A stretch of DNA of 64,000 bases from contig NZ_CP033068.1 of assembly GCF_003668995.1 (NCBI RefSeq), positions 4,402,001 through 4,466,000 of the forward strand, given 5' to 3'. Source of the stretch: Flavobacterium sp. 140616W15. Its GTDB lineage: Bacteria; Bacteroidota; Bacteroidia; Flavobacteriales; Flavobacteriaceae. The notes beneath the pieces were generated by a model that ran no database searches, was not told the origin of the DNA, and saw only the letters and a list, made by a program, of their open reading frames with translations. Below are positions 44,410 through 53,386 of the stretch, one piece after another; within the stretch, counting starts at the first letter, position 1, and every line of letters begins with the position of its first letter. Made by a program: the position numbers and the translations under genes.

Positions 44410-46414
44410 CTTCTTGATTTTCATTTATAACATTCAATTCAATATAAGTTGAAGTTCCTTGATTTATTTTACTTTCAATTTCCAGTTTTCCATTTAAAAA
44501 TTCTACCCGATTCTTAATGTTTTTTAACCCCATACCGGTTTTATTTTTCGTATCTAAAATAGCAAAACCAATACCATTGTCCTCTACAGTTATAAAGAAA
44601 ACATCTTGGTTTTGAGAACAAGAAACCAAGACTCGGGATGCATTTGCATATTTTGATGCATTATTGAGTAGTTCTTGAATAATCCTGTAAATCATGATTT
44701 CGTAGTTTTTAGGCAGTTTTGATTTTTTTATTAGATATTGAAATTCAATTTTAGTAGTGGTATTTGAATTTGCAGCGCATAAATCTTTCAAAGCATGTTC
44801 TAAGCTTAATTCTAATAAGCTTTCAGGCATTAAATTCTGTGATATGTTGCGAAGTTCTTTAATAGAATTATCTAGCAAAGTATCTACTCCGTTTATAATT
44901 TCGCCTTTTTCTTTTTTAGCAAGATTCAGATGAATTTTTAATCCAGAGAGCATACTTCCTAGCCCATCGTGTAAATCTCTGGCAATTCTTTTTCGCTCAA
45001 TCTCTTCTCCTTGAATCAAAGCTTTAGAAACCGAAAGTTTATGACGATTTTCAAAAGCTATCAAATCCTGCTTTAAATTAATTTCTTTTTGGGCGCTTAA
45101 TTTCTTTTGGTTTTTGTTAAAAATCCACAGAAATAATACACTAAGGAACAAGAGAAAGGAAAGTACTCCAAATAGAATTGTGTTTAAACGTGTATTATTT
45201 ACCATTAAAATAGCCTTCTCATTTTGAGACAGCAGTAAATTGATTTTTCTCTCGCTTTCTGCCTTTTTATATTTTGCTTCAAGTGCTACAATTTCATTTT
45301 GGAAATTCGTATTATTTATGCTATCATTTATAGTATTGTATTTGTTAGAATAGAAATAAGCTTTATCATATTCGCTTATAGCGTTATATACTTTAGCTAA
45401 TTCATTATAATAATTCTTTTTATCTAGAATAAAGGGGGTATTTTTTATAAGATAATCTAAATTATTTTTGGCTTTCAAATAGTTTTTTAATTTAAAAAGA
45501 ACTTGATATTCTGCAAATTTTAATCGGTTTAGAGCGATGAGATTTTGATGCTTTTCAGCAGATTTCATTCCCTTTTTGTAACTTTCTAAAGCATTAGAAT
45601 TTTTATTTTGTTTTGCATAATATAATCCTTCAGAATAAAAGTAGAAATCGTTTAAATTAGATTCTGGAAAATGTTTTAAGGTAGAAAAAGCTTTGTCTAA
45701 TACTTTTTTGGCATCATAAAAATGTTTGAGCTCAACGAGATTTTCAGCATTTATGATGTAGGTCTCCATTTTTGACTCTGCAAGTGTTGGTGTTTTCTTT
45801 AATGCCCTTTCGATATAATTTTGAGCTTCACTTAAATATTCATTTGCTTTTTCACGTTCACCAGTATTCATAAAAATAATAGCAACTGCTTTATATAAAC
45901 TGCTTATAAGTTCGTAATCACGACTTTTTTTTGCAATAGGAATGGCTTCATTTACCATCAGTTTCATGTAGCCTTTTTCATTGTTTTTTCGTTGCTGAAG
46001 GATTCCGTAATTGTGTAGAATGCTAGCGCGAAATCTGTAAGCCTCAGTGTTATTATATTTTTTAAGCTTTTTGTTAGCCTCAAGAAGTGTTTTTTCAAAT
46101 CCATCTGTATCACCTTTATCCATAAAGCTAAAGGAGTTATAATAGATTGATAAGTCATTTAGGTATGGGAATTTAGTTTTGAGTCTATTTGCTTGAGCGA
46201 GATATTTTTTAGATTTTTCAACATCCTGAACAATCAAATATAGTTTTGATAATCTAAAACTATAAAGGCTTTTTAAGCTATCTGACTTTATATTTTTAGT
46301 GACTTTGGCAATGCTGTCAATATAACCTGAATGATCCTCTAAGGAGAGGATTACTTGTGAGTAAGTGGTAGTTGAGAAAAATATAAGGATTAAATAAAAG
46401 CCTATTTTGGACAT
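44402..46414 (-). CDS. Sensor histidine kinase with TPR repeats (HisKA_3 type)
   Basis: 670 aa. Signal peptide (MSKIGFYLILIFFSTTTYSQ), ~350 residues of TPR-like helices facing the periplasm, a TM helix (TILFGVLSFLLFLSVLFLWIF), then HisKA_3 with the phospho-His in RKRIARDLHDGLGSMLSGLK and HATPase (ELLNNASKYANASRVLVS, DNGIGF, GMGLKNIKNRV). The signal is unknown. It pairs with the LuxR-type regulator downstream and is divergent from a small lipoprotein gene. Confidence 0.92.
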   Translation of the reverse strand: MSKIGFYLILIFFSTTTYSQVILSLEDHSGYIDSIAKVTKNIKSDSLKSLYSFRLSKLYLIVQDVEKSKKYLAQANRLKTKFPYLNDLSIYYNSFSFMDKGDTDGFEKTLLEANKKLKKYNNTEAYRFRASILHNYGILQQRKNNEKGYMKLMVNEAIPIAKKSRDYELISSLYKAVAIIFMNTGEREKANEYLSEAQNYIERALKKTPTLAESKMETYIINAENLVELKHFYDAKKVLDKAFSTLKHFPESNLNDFYFYSEGLYYAKQNKNSNALESYKKGMKSAEKHQNLIALNRLKFAEYQVLFKLKNYLKAKNNLDYLIKNTPFILDKKNYYNELAKVYNAISEYDKAYFYSNKYNTINDSINNTNFQNEIVALEAKYKKAESERKINLLLSQNEKAILMVNNTRLNTILFGVLSFLLFLSVLFLWIFNKNQKKLSAQKEINLKQDLIAFENRHKLSVSKALIQGEEIERKRIARDLHDGLGSMLSGLKIHLNLAKKEKGEIINGVDTLLDNSIKELRNISQNLMPESLLELSLEHALKDLCAANSNTTTKIEFQYLIKKSKLPKNYEIMIYRIIQELLNNASKYANASRVLVSCSQNQDVFFITVEDNGIGFAILDTKNKTGMGLKNIKNRVEFLNGKLEIESKINQGTSTYIELNVINENQEDE

Positions 46415-46428
46415 AAAATGTATTTTAT

Positions 46429-46457
46429 CAAATTTATTAAAATTAAATTTTTATCAA
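46429..46457 (-). promoter_or_regulatory. Candidate sigma-A promoter of the kinase-regulator operon
   Basis: Minus-strand TTG (46457-46455), 18-bp spacer, TAAATTTG (46436-46429): full fit to the Bacteroidota TTG / TAnnTTTG form, 15 bp before the kinase ATG. Confidence 0.6.
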
Positions 46458-46474
46458 AATATTTTTTGTTTTTT

Positions 46475-46490
46475 TACCTGATATCAGGTA
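46475..46490. promoter_or_regulatory. Perfect 16-bp palindrome, candidate operator in a divergent promoter region
   Basis: TACCTGATATCAGGTA. It lies about 25 bp upstream of the -33 elements on both sides, between the kinase-regulator operon and the lipoprotein gene. A second related element, AGGT-ATTG-ACCT, is at 46510-46521 on the lipoprotein -33 box. Binding by the LuxR-type regulator encoded alongside is inferred. Confidence 0.55.
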
Positions 46491-46514
46491 ATCTAAAATG
46501 CATTTTGTCAGGTA

Positions 46515-46545
46515 TTGACCTCTTTTCAATAAGCATGTAATTTTG
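46515..46545 (+). promoter_or_regulatory. Candidate sigma-A promoter of the small lipoprotein gene
   Basis: TTG (46515-46517), 20-bp spacer, TAATTTTG (46538-46545); consensus fit, 37 bp before the ATG. The -33 box lies inside the AGGTATTGACCT element. Confidence 0.6.
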
Positions 46546-46582
46546 TTCGAAACCAATATTAATTATTAAAAAGAATTTAATT

Positions 46583-46987
46583 ATGAAATCAATTATGAAA
46601 ACTCTAGCGATTGTATTGACTCTTGCTTTTACAGCAGTATCTTGCAGCAGCGACAGCGATAACGAATCAGAACCAGTCAATAAATCAAGAGATGTAAAAT
46701 ATGAAATAACAGGAAATTTTACAGGAGAACTTGATGTGACTTATATGGAAAAAAGTGGTGCGCCACTTATTGAGGATATCGCAGGATTACCTTGGGTAAA
46801 AGAATTTACTGCAAATGCAGACAGCGATGGAGCTTTAGTACACACAAGTGGACTCGGAGGTGTTGCTGGGCAAACTGTTACTGCTAAAATTTATGTTGGA
46901 GGAAAAGTTGTTTCTGAATTAACAGGAACTGCAAATAGCGACGGAATTATTGTTGTACATACAAAAACGTATATTTTTCCAAGATAA
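46583..46987 (+). CDS. Small lipoprotein, MmpS-like beta domain (134 aa)
   Basis: Signal peptide with lipobox Cys21 (FTAVSCSSDSDNES) followed by an acidic Ser/Asp stretch, as in Flavobacterium lipoproteins exported to the surface. The mature part is an all-beta domain (VKYEITGNFTGELDVTYME, TVTAKIYVGGKVVSEL, TANSDGIIVV) that looks like the MmpS / immunoglobulin-like fold. Function unknown. Divergent from, and sharing the control region with, the kinase-regulator pair, so it is a likely target of that system. Confidence 0.75.
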   Translation: MKSIMKTLAIVLTLAFTAVSCSSDSDNESEPVNKSRDVKYEITGNFTGELDVTYMEKSGAPLIEDIAGLPWVKEFTANADSDGALVHTSGLGGVAGQTVTAKIYVGGKVVSELTGTANSDGIIVVHTKTYIFPR

Positions 46988-47013
46988 CCTAAGAATATTT
47001 TGTAAATGAAAAA

Positions 47014-47046
47014 GGAAGGTCTGTAATTTTACAGACCTCTTTTTTT
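47014..47046 (+). terminator. Terminator after the small lipoprotein gene
   Basis: AGGTCTGTAA / TTACAGACCT hairpin followed by a T tract; also lies at the 3' side of the convergent 47076 gene. Confidence 0.9.
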
Positions 47047-47075
47047 GCCCAATTGATGTTTGTTTTTATAGAGTA

Positions 47076-47672
47076 TTACAAGTTTGTATTTAGCTGATTA
47101 TTTATTTCTTCAAATTTAGAAATCAGGCTATTTATTTTGGTTTCTTGTTTTTTGATTTCTTTAGGTCTTAAATAAAACCATACAAATCCTATCCAGGCTA
47201 ACATTATTACATAGGTGAAAATCCCCCAAAACGACGGCATTTTTAATGCATATTCGTACATATACAAGCACAACCCTGCACCAAGTAAGATAAAATACAA
47301 ACTTAAAATGGTCGATTGTAAAAACTGTTGTTTCGTTTTAATCGAAATTAATTTATGTAGGTATTCATTATTACTCTGGTTGCTGTCTATAGTTTTATAA
47401 AATGAAGCCAGTTTATTGTAAACAAATAAATACATTGCCATTGCCAGAACAGTTAAAATGATTCCGATTTTGGTCGAAATATATTCAGGCTGATAATGAT
47501 ACCAAATAAAAATTATAAATACACTCGTAGCAATAAGTAAGATGTTTGTTAGAATCATTTTCGTTAAACTTCCTCTTTTAAATTGTTTTAGTTTAGAAAG
47601 TAGCTCGTCTATATTGGGCTGACTTACGGTTTGTTTTTTCCATAAATCTTTAAAGTCTATATTATTGTCCAT
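47076..47672 (-). CDS. Membrane protein downstream of an ECF sigma factor (possible anti-sigma)
   Basis: 198 aa. A soluble N-terminal ~37 residues (MDNNIDFKDLWKKQTVSQPN, then a Lys-rich helix) are followed by four TM helices and a C-terminal coiled-coil-like tail. It overlaps the ECF sigma gene by 11 bp, the usual arrangement of sigma and its regulator. The short N-terminal segment lacks a zinc anti-sigma motif, so the role as anti-sigma is inferred from position only. Confidence 0.7.
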   Translation of the reverse strand: MDNNIDFKDLWKKQTVSQPNIDELLSKLKQFKRGSLTKMILTNILLIATSVFIIFIWYHYQPEYISTKIGIILTVLAMAMYLFVYNKLASFYKTIDSNQSNNEYLHKLISIKTKQQFLQSTILSLYFILLGAGLCLYMYEYALKMPSFWGIFTYVIMLAWIGFVWFYLRPKEIKKQETKINSLISKFEEINNQLNTNL

Positions 47673-48132
47673 TTTCTTTAAATTTTTGAGTTAGTTTTTC
47701 TTTAATTCTATGAATTTTCACTCTTATATTCGCTTCTGAGAGCCCTACGATTTTAGCTATTTCGGCTTGTTTTACATCTTCTAGTTCGAGCGAAATAATA
47801 ATACGGTCCGTTTCTGGTAATTCGGCGATGCATTTGTATAAAAACTGAATTTGTGGTTCTAGCGAATATTCTTTTTCCTCGGTAATATGTGCCGGAAGTT
47901 CTGATTTTGGAAAACGTTTTCCTTTTTCTATTTGTTTAAGGCAATTATTAGATGCAATCCTAAAAATCCAGCTTCCGATATTGGCTTCGTTTCTAAAAGT
48001 GTGGAGTTTTTTCCAAATAATAATAAATGTTTCCTGCGCGATATCCTGTGCAATGCTGTAATCATTTACGTAACCCATGCACAACCTAAATACCTTTTCC
48101 CAATAGGATTTATATAGCTGTTCAAACTCCAT
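47662..48132 (-). CDS. ECF-type RNA polymerase sigma factor
   Basis: 156 aa from MEFEQLYKSYWEKVFRLCMG. Region 2 (VNDYSIAQDIAQETFIIIWK ... GSWIFRIASNNCLKQ) and region 4 (LELEDVKQAEIAKIVGLSEA) are complete. The frame is open to 48174, but the ATG at 48132 overlaps the preceding hydrolase stop by one base (TAATG), so it is preferred. Together with the 47076 gene it forms a hydrolase-sigma-membrane protein operon. Confidence 0.92.
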   Translation of the reverse strand: MEFEQLYKSYWEKVFRLCMGYVNDYSIAQDIAQETFIIIWKKLHTFRNEANIGSWIFRIASNNCLKQIEKGKRFPKSELPAHITEEKEYSLEPQIQFLYKCIAELPETDRIIISLELEDVKQAEIAKIVGLSEANIRVKIHRIKEKLTQKFKENGQ

Positions 48133-48983
48133 TATTTCGATTTTATAAAGTTGGTTAGTTGGGTTAAATACCAATCTTTGTCATCATACATGATAAAATG
48201 TAATCCTTTGTTAGCGTATTGAAGATTAGCATTTTTTAAGTTTTTATATTGAGCTTCGATTGCAGGTTTCATGTTTACAAAATAAGCTTCAAGTAATATG
48301 AGTGAAGGACATTTTATGGTTGCGATTTTATCTCTCAAATCTGTGTTTGAAAAATCACAAAACATTTCGGCAAATGTTTTTCTGTCGGATTTAACACTCC
48401 AGCTAAGTAATAAATCTTGTTTTGTAGTATCTTCTAAAAGTCTTGGAAGGTATTTTTTTTGATTTTCAGAAAATTGCTCATCAGACATTGCTGTCATTTT
48501 ATTGATTATTGGTGTACAATCATTATTTTCTTTTGCTTTAAAAGAAGGATCCATTAAAGCCGACAAACAAGGAAGAGCATCAACTACTATAATTTTACCT
48601 ATCAATTCCGGATAATCAGCGGCGAGAGCCAGGGCAAGTCCGCCACCCATACTATGACCGACTATAATTGGTTTTTCGATTTTGTTTGCTTTTATGTAAT
48701 TAGCGATTTCTGTTTCCCAATTTATAAAAGAAGCATTTGGTTGTGGTTTTACTCCTGCAAAACCCGCCATTGTAAAAACATAACAGGTAAAATCTTTTTC
48801 GAAGTTAGGTTTTGTTTCGTTCCACACATCTCCAGAACTAGCAAATCCTGGTAAGAAGATTATAGATTGTTTTCCTTTTCCGGTTTTGGTAATTTCAAAC
48901 GGATACGATTTTGTTTGTCCGAATACATTTAAACATAATGCTGAAAATAAAAGGGCGATAACTAAGAAGATATACTTTTTCAT
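48132..48983 (-). CDS. Exported alpha/beta hydrolase
   Basis: 283 aa with signal peptide MKKYIFLVIALLFSALCLNV. Nucleophile Ser in IVGHSMGGGLALALA, oxyanion LPGFASSGDVWN, and a C-terminal His in KGLHFIMYDD; the acid is probably in KCPSLILLEAYF's loop and less sure. Substrate unknown. Followed by an ECF sigma gene with a 1-bp overlap, which suggests co-expression. Confidence 0.85.
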   Translation of the reverse strand: MKKYIFLVIALLFSALCLNVFGQTKSYPFEITKTGKGKQSIIFLPGFASSGDVWNETKPNFEKDFTCYVFTMAGFAGVKPQPNASFINWETEIANYIKANKIEKPIIVGHSMGGGLALALAADYPELIGKIIVVDALPCLSALMDPSFKAKENNDCTPIINKMTAMSDEQFSENQKKYLPRLLEDTTKQDLLLSWSVKSDRKTFAEMFCDFSNTDLRDKIATIKCPSLILLEAYFVNMKPAIEAQYKNLKNANLQYANKGLHFIMYDDKDWYLTQLTNFIKSK

Positions 48984-49112
48984 TTTAATAGTTTTTAGTT
49001 GTTAAATGATAGAATTTGCCTTTTAGATACGGGAGTTATTAAAATGTTACAAATGTTAAAAATATTTTTGATTAATTGTTGTTTAGTTTTTTGTATATCC
49101 GTTAGTTGAGCC

Positions 49113-49214
49113 TGTAGAGACGGGTAAGTAGAGGCACGTCGCAGTGTGTCTTCGCATGCATGATCGTTTCCTAAAAAATGTACAGACGTAAGACGGACTG
49201 CGGTGCGTCTCTAC
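49113..49214. repeat. Imperfect long inverted repeat in a gene-free stretch
   Basis: GTAGAGACG (49113-49121) and CGTCTCTAC (49206-49214) are the outer arms, and GCACGTCGCAGT and CTGCGGTGCGTC continue the complementarity inside. It is rich in G+C compared with flanks and resembles interspersed intergenic elements of Bacteroidota. The 48984-49367 stretch holds no gene; a second palindrome-like fragment, CTTCGACTTCGCTCAGGAGG, is at ~49269. Confidence 0.65.
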
Positions 49215-49307
49215 AATAATACGTGGGTAAATATTGATGATTCTCTTGTAGAATTTATTGTGGAGATCCTTCGACTTCGCTCAGGAGGACAAACTAGGTG
49301 CAAAAAA

Positions 49308-49343
49308 AATCCAAACCCCAACAAAAGTTGGAATTTGGAATTT
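49308..49343 (-). terminator. Terminator after leuS
   Basis: CCAAATTCCAAC / GTTGGGGTTTGG imperfect hairpin on the minus strand, followed by eight T, about 25 bp past the leuS stop. Confidence 0.8.
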
Positions 49344-49367
49344 ATAAAATATTGTAAATGGAATTAT

Positions 49368-52247
49368 TTATCCAACCAAATTAATGATTTTTCCAGGAAC
49401 GATAATTACTTTATTTGGTGTTCTGCCATCTAATTGTTTTATAGTTCTTTCGTCTTTCATAATGATTTCTTCGATTTGTTCTTTTGTTAAATCCAAAGGC
49501 AATTCGATTGTAAAACGCATCTTTCCATTAAATGAAACTGGATATTCTTTACTACTTTCTACTAAAAATTTAGGTTCAAAAGTAGGGAAGGCAACAGCTG
49601 CAATAGATGTTGAATGTCCTAATAAAGACCATAATTCTTCAGCGATATGTGGCGCATAAGGCGAAATTACAATTGCCAAAGGTTCAAGTATAGCACGAGA
49701 ATGACAGTTTTGCGTAGACAATTCATTTACACAAATCATAAACTGAGAAACTGAGGTATTAAAAGAAAAACTCTCAATGTCTTCTACCACTTTTTTAATG
49801 GTTTTGTGCAATGATTTTAAGTTGTCTTTTGTTGGCTCATCATTGGTAATAATTAAGCCATTGTCATCAAAATACAAACGACATAGTTTTTTTAAGAAAC
49901 CAAATACTCCCGAAATTCCAGCAGTATTCCAAGGTTTAGCTTGCTCTAACGGCCCTAAGAACATTTCGTATAAACGTAATGTATCAGCACCATATTCATT
50001 ACAAATATCATCTGGTGTAACTACATTGTAATATGATTTCGACATTTTTTCGACTTCACGCCCTACAATATATTTACCATTTTCATCAAAAATAAATTCG
50101 GCAGTATTAAAATCTTCTCTCCAAGCTTTGAATCTTTCAATGTCTAATTCATCTGAAGAGTTCACGAAATGAACGTCAACACGAATTGGTTGTACGTTTT
50201 GACCTTCAATTTTGTTTTTAGATACAAAAGTGTTCGTTCCTTCAAGTCTATAAACATAAGCAGTAGTTCCTAAGATCATTCCCTGATTGATCAGTTTTTT
50301 GAATGGTTCTTCAGTTGGAGCAAAGCCTTTGTCTTTTAAGAATTTGTTCCAAAAACGAGAATACAATAAATGTCCAGTTGCGTGCTCGCTTCCTCCAATA
50401 TACAAATCGACACTTTCCCAGTATGCTATAGCTTCTTTGCTTGCAAATTCGTTTTCGTTATGCGCATCCATATAACGCATCCAGTACCAAGAACTTCCTG
50501 CCCAACCTGGCATAGTGTTTAGTTCAAGAGGAAAAATCGTCACGTTATCAACTAAATCAGTATTTACAACTGTATTCGTTTTAGTATCCCAAGCCCAAAC
50601 TGCTGCATTTCCTAAAGGAGGCAATCCATCTTCGGTCGGTAAATATTTTTCTACTTCAGGCAAAATAATTGGTAAATGTTGCGCTGCAATCATTTGTGGC
50701 AACCCATTTACATAATATACTGGGAAAGGCTCTCCCCAATAACGCTGACGAGAGAATACTGCATCACGCAAACGATAATTGGTTTTTCCTGTTCCTTGAT
50801 TTATTTTTTCTAATTCAGCAATTGCTAATTGAGTTGCCTCTTTATAACTTAATCCGTTTAAGAAATCAGAATTTGCAATTTCTACATTGTCTTTCGAGCC
50901 ATAAGCTGTTTCAGAAATGTCAACATTTGCAAAGATATTTTTGATTTCTGGCATTCCGTTTTGACCTTTAAAGAAATTTGAAAAAGCATAATCTCTTTCG
51001 TCTCCACAAGGAACTGCCATTACCGCACCTGTTCCATATCCTGCCAAAACATAATCGCCAATCCAAACCGGAATTGGTTCTTTTGTAAAAGGGTGTTCAG
51101 CATAAGCACCAGTAAATACACCAGAAATGGTTTTTACATCAGCCATACGCTCACGTTCAGAACGTTTCGCTGTTTTTTCGATATAGGCTTCAATAGCTGC
51201 TTTTTGTTCTGGAGTTGTAATCTCAGCAACCAAAGGATGTTCAGGAGCCAATGTCATAAACGTAACCCCGAAGATTGTGTCAGGACGAGTCGTGAAAACT
51301 TCTATTGCTCTGGGCTCAGAGCCCTGGGCTGAGGGCACTACACGGAAAGAAACCATTGCTCCAACTGATTTTCCAATCCAGTTACGTTGACTTTCTTTGA
51401 TGCTTTCGCTCCAGTCAATATCGTTAAGACCTTGTAATAAACGTTCTGCATAGGCAGAAATGCGCATGCTCCATTGTGTCATCTTTTTACGGATTACAGG
51501 ATAGCCACCACGCTCAGAAACACCGTTTACGATTTCGTCATTTGCCAAAACAGTTCCTAAACCAGGACACCAGTTTACTTCGGTTTCTGCTAAATAAGTT
51601 AATCTGTATTGTAATAAGATTTTTTGTTGTTCATCAGATGAAAACGATGTCCATTCGCTTGACGAAAATCCTACAATATTATCATCGCAAACTGCATTTA
51701 CAGTTGCATTTCCTTCTTTTTCGAAAATAGAAATCAAAGTCGAAATGTCTTCGGCTTTATCTGAATCTTTATTGTACCAAGAATTAAACAATTGAATAAA
51801 AATCCATTGTGTATGCTTGTAATAATCAGGATTTGAAGTACGAACTTCTCTATCCCAATCAAATGAGAATCCTATTTTATCTAATTGTTTTCTGTATCCA
51901 GCAATTTGCTTTCCTTCTTTATCTACACCACCATCAATGTTTACACGAGTAGTGTCTTCAGGACGTTGACCTGTTTGTATAGCATATTGTTCAGCAGGCA
52001 ATCCGAAGCTATCATAGCCCATTGGATGCAAAACATTAAACCCTTGATGTCTTTTAAAACGAGAATACACATCAGAAGCAATATAACCTAGCGGATGACC
52101 AACGTGTAATCCTGCTCCAGACGGATAAGGAAACATATCGAGTACATAATGTTTTGGTTTTTCGGAGTTATTCTCGGCTGCAAAAGTTTTATTGTCTGCC
52201 CAATATTTTTGCCATTTGGCGTCTATTTCAATCGGATTGTATTTCAT
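49368..52247 (-). CDS. leuS: Leucyl-tRNA synthetase
   Basis: 959 aa class I synthetase. HIGH motif as HVGHPLGY (residues ~47-54), KMSKS in VEKMSKSYYNVVTPDD, and the editing domain with TTRPDTIFGVTFM. Normal ends for the family. An unusual GC-rich stretch encodes VVPSAQGSEPRAIEVF just before the TTRPDT motif (51307-51341), several residues longer than I expect there. Single-gene unit with promoter at 52367 and terminator at 49308. Confidence 0.95.
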   Translation of the reverse strand: MKYNPIEIDAKWQKYWADNKTFAAENNSEKPKHYVLDMFPYPSGAGLHVGHPLGYIASDVYSRFKRHQGFNVLHPMGYDSFGLPAEQYAIQTGQRPEDTTRVNIDGGVDKEGKQIAGYRKQLDKIGFSFDWDREVRTSNPDYYKHTQWIFIQLFNSWYNKDSDKAEDISTLISIFEKEGNATVNAVCDDNIVGFSSSEWTSFSSDEQQKILLQYRLTYLAETEVNWCPGLGTVLANDEIVNGVSERGGYPVIRKKMTQWSMRISAYAERLLQGLNDIDWSESIKESQRNWIGKSVGAMVSFRVVPSAQGSEPRAIEVFTTRPDTIFGVTFMTLAPEHPLVAEITTPEQKAAIEAYIEKTAKRSERERMADVKTISGVFTGAYAEHPFTKEPIPVWIGDYVLAGYGTGAVMAVPCGDERDYAFSNFFKGQNGMPEIKNIFANVDISETAYGSKDNVEIANSDFLNGLSYKEATQLAIAELEKINQGTGKTNYRLRDAVFSRQRYWGEPFPVYYVNGLPQMIAAQHLPIILPEVEKYLPTEDGLPPLGNAAVWAWDTKTNTVVNTDLVDNVTIFPLELNTMPGWAGSSWYWMRYMDAHNENEFASKEAIAYWESVDLYIGGSEHATGHLLYSRFWNKFLKDKGFAPTEEPFKKLINQGMILGTTAYVYRLEGTNTFVSKNKIEGQNVQPIRVDVHFVNSSDELDIERFKAWREDFNTAEFIFDENGKYIVGREVEKMSKSYYNVVTPDDICNEYGADTLRLYEMFLGPLEQAKPWNTAGISGVFGFLKKLCRLYFDDNGLIITNDEPTKDNLKSLHKTIKKVVEDIESFSFNTSVSQFMICVNELSTQNCHSRAILEPLAIVISPYAPHIAEELWSLLGHSTSIAAVAFPTFEPKFLVESSKEYPVSFNGKMRFTIELPLDLTKEQIEEIIMKDERTIKQLDGRTPNKVIIVPGKIINLVG
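51307..51341. other. GC-rich palindromic in-frame insertion inside leuS
   Basis: GGGCTC-A-GAGCCC palindrome followed by TGGGCTGAGGGC, unlike the AT-rich gene around it. It encodes about 8-10 residues (PSAQGSEPRA) at the edge of the editing domain. The composition suggests a REP-like element that inserted in frame and is tolerated. Confidence 0.6.
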
Positions 52248-52366
52248 TCCCTACTTTAATTTTATTTTTAATGGAGTCGTGCTTTCGCTTACTCAAGTCA
52301 TTTTTATGGTTCAAAGGTTTAAAGTGACGGAGATTCAAAGGTTCAGTCACAATAATAATAAGTTCG

Positions 52367-52374
52367 CAAATTTA
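52367..52374 (-). promoter_or_regulatory. Candidate -7 box of the leuS promoter
   Basis: Minus-strand TAAATTTG (followed by CGAAC) fits TAnnTTTG; about 120 bp before the leuS ATG, so the leader would be long. Confidence 0.45.
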
Positions 52375-52464
52375 CATTTATTGTACGAAAGTTAAAACTT
52401 TGGCCGTTATTAACTTCAAATAATGAAATTCTTTATTATTTTTACCACATAATTTAAGCAAACT

Positions 52465-53340
52465 ATGAGTTCTAACTTTGATAAATTTCAAAAACGCAGG
52501 TTAATTTCCTCTTATTTTTCGGTTGTATTAAGTGTATTTCTGGTTTTATTCCTTTTGGGAGTACTAGGGTTATTCATTATTAATTCTAAAAAACTAGCGG
52601 ATGACTTTAAAGAAAAAATCGCTATGACGGTTTTCTTTAAGAACGAAGCTAATGATAGTATTATAAAAGCATTCAACGCCGAGTTAAAAAGAGCTCCTTT
52701 TGCTAGATCATTTGTTTATGTTACTAAAGAAGAGGCAGCTAAACAGCATACTGATATTATTGGTGAAGATTTCCTAACGTTTTTAGGAGAGAATCCGTTG
52801 TTAAATTCGTATGATATTCACTTAAAAGCTGATTATGTAGTTAAAGATAGTATCGCTAAAATAGAAAGTCGCTTACGTAAAAATACTATGATTTCTGATA
52901 TTGTTTATGATAAGCAATTGGTAAATCTGGTTAATGATAATATCAAAAAAGTGAGTATGTGGATTTTAATTGTTAGTGGATTTTTAACTGTAATCGCAGT
53001 ATTACTTATTAATAGTTCATTGCGCTTATCAATACATTCTAATCGATTTATCATTAAAACAATGCAAATGGTAGGTGCTACAAAATCATTTATTCGTAAG
53101 CCATTTGTAATGCGAAGTATTAAACTAGGATTAATAGGTGCAGGTTTAGCTATTGTTGCTTTGGTTGGATTATTAATTTATGTAGATACCAATTTCCCAG
53201 GACTTGGAATAATGGAAGATAAAGCACTTATCGGATTAGTTTTATTGACGGTTTTAGGAATCGGAGTATTGATAACTTGGTTAAGTACACACTTTGCAAC
53301 ACAACGTTTCTTAAATTTAAGAACTGACGATTTATATTAA
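52465..53340 (+). CDS. ftsX: Cell division protein FtsX
   Basis: 291-aa FtsX permease. One TM near residue 20-43 (VVLSVFLVLFLLGVLGLFII), a periplasmic domain (KIAMTVFFKNEANDSIIKAF, FVYVTKEEAA), then three TM helices with VGATKSFIRKPFVMRS between. With FtsE it controls cell-wall hydrolases at the septum; ftsE is not in this window. First gene of a ftsX-DUF3098-uppP-truB operon. Confidence 0.93.
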   Translation: MSSNFDKFQKRRLISSYFSVVLSVFLVLFLLGVLGLFIINSKKLADDFKEKIAMTVFFKNEANDSIIKAFNAELKRAPFARSFVYVTKEEAAKQHTDIIGEDFLTFLGENPLLNSYDIHLKADYVVKDSIAKIESRLRKNTMISDIVYDKQLVNLVNDNIKKVSMWILIVSGFLTVIAVLLINSSLRLSIHSNRFIIKTMQMVGATKSFIRKPFVMRSIKLGLIGAGLAIVALVGLLIYVDTNFPGLGIMEDKALIGLVLLTVLGIGVLITWLSTHFATQRFLNLRTDDLY

Positions 53341-53386
53341 TAAAATGAGCTTACCTGAGACTTTGTCAAGGGACAAAAAAATAAAA

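Noticed and set aside
49203..49433. 76-codon plus-strand frame before leuS
   Set aside because: It lies across a GC-rich inverted repeat and the leuS terminator and stop; no ribosome site and no protein-like pattern.
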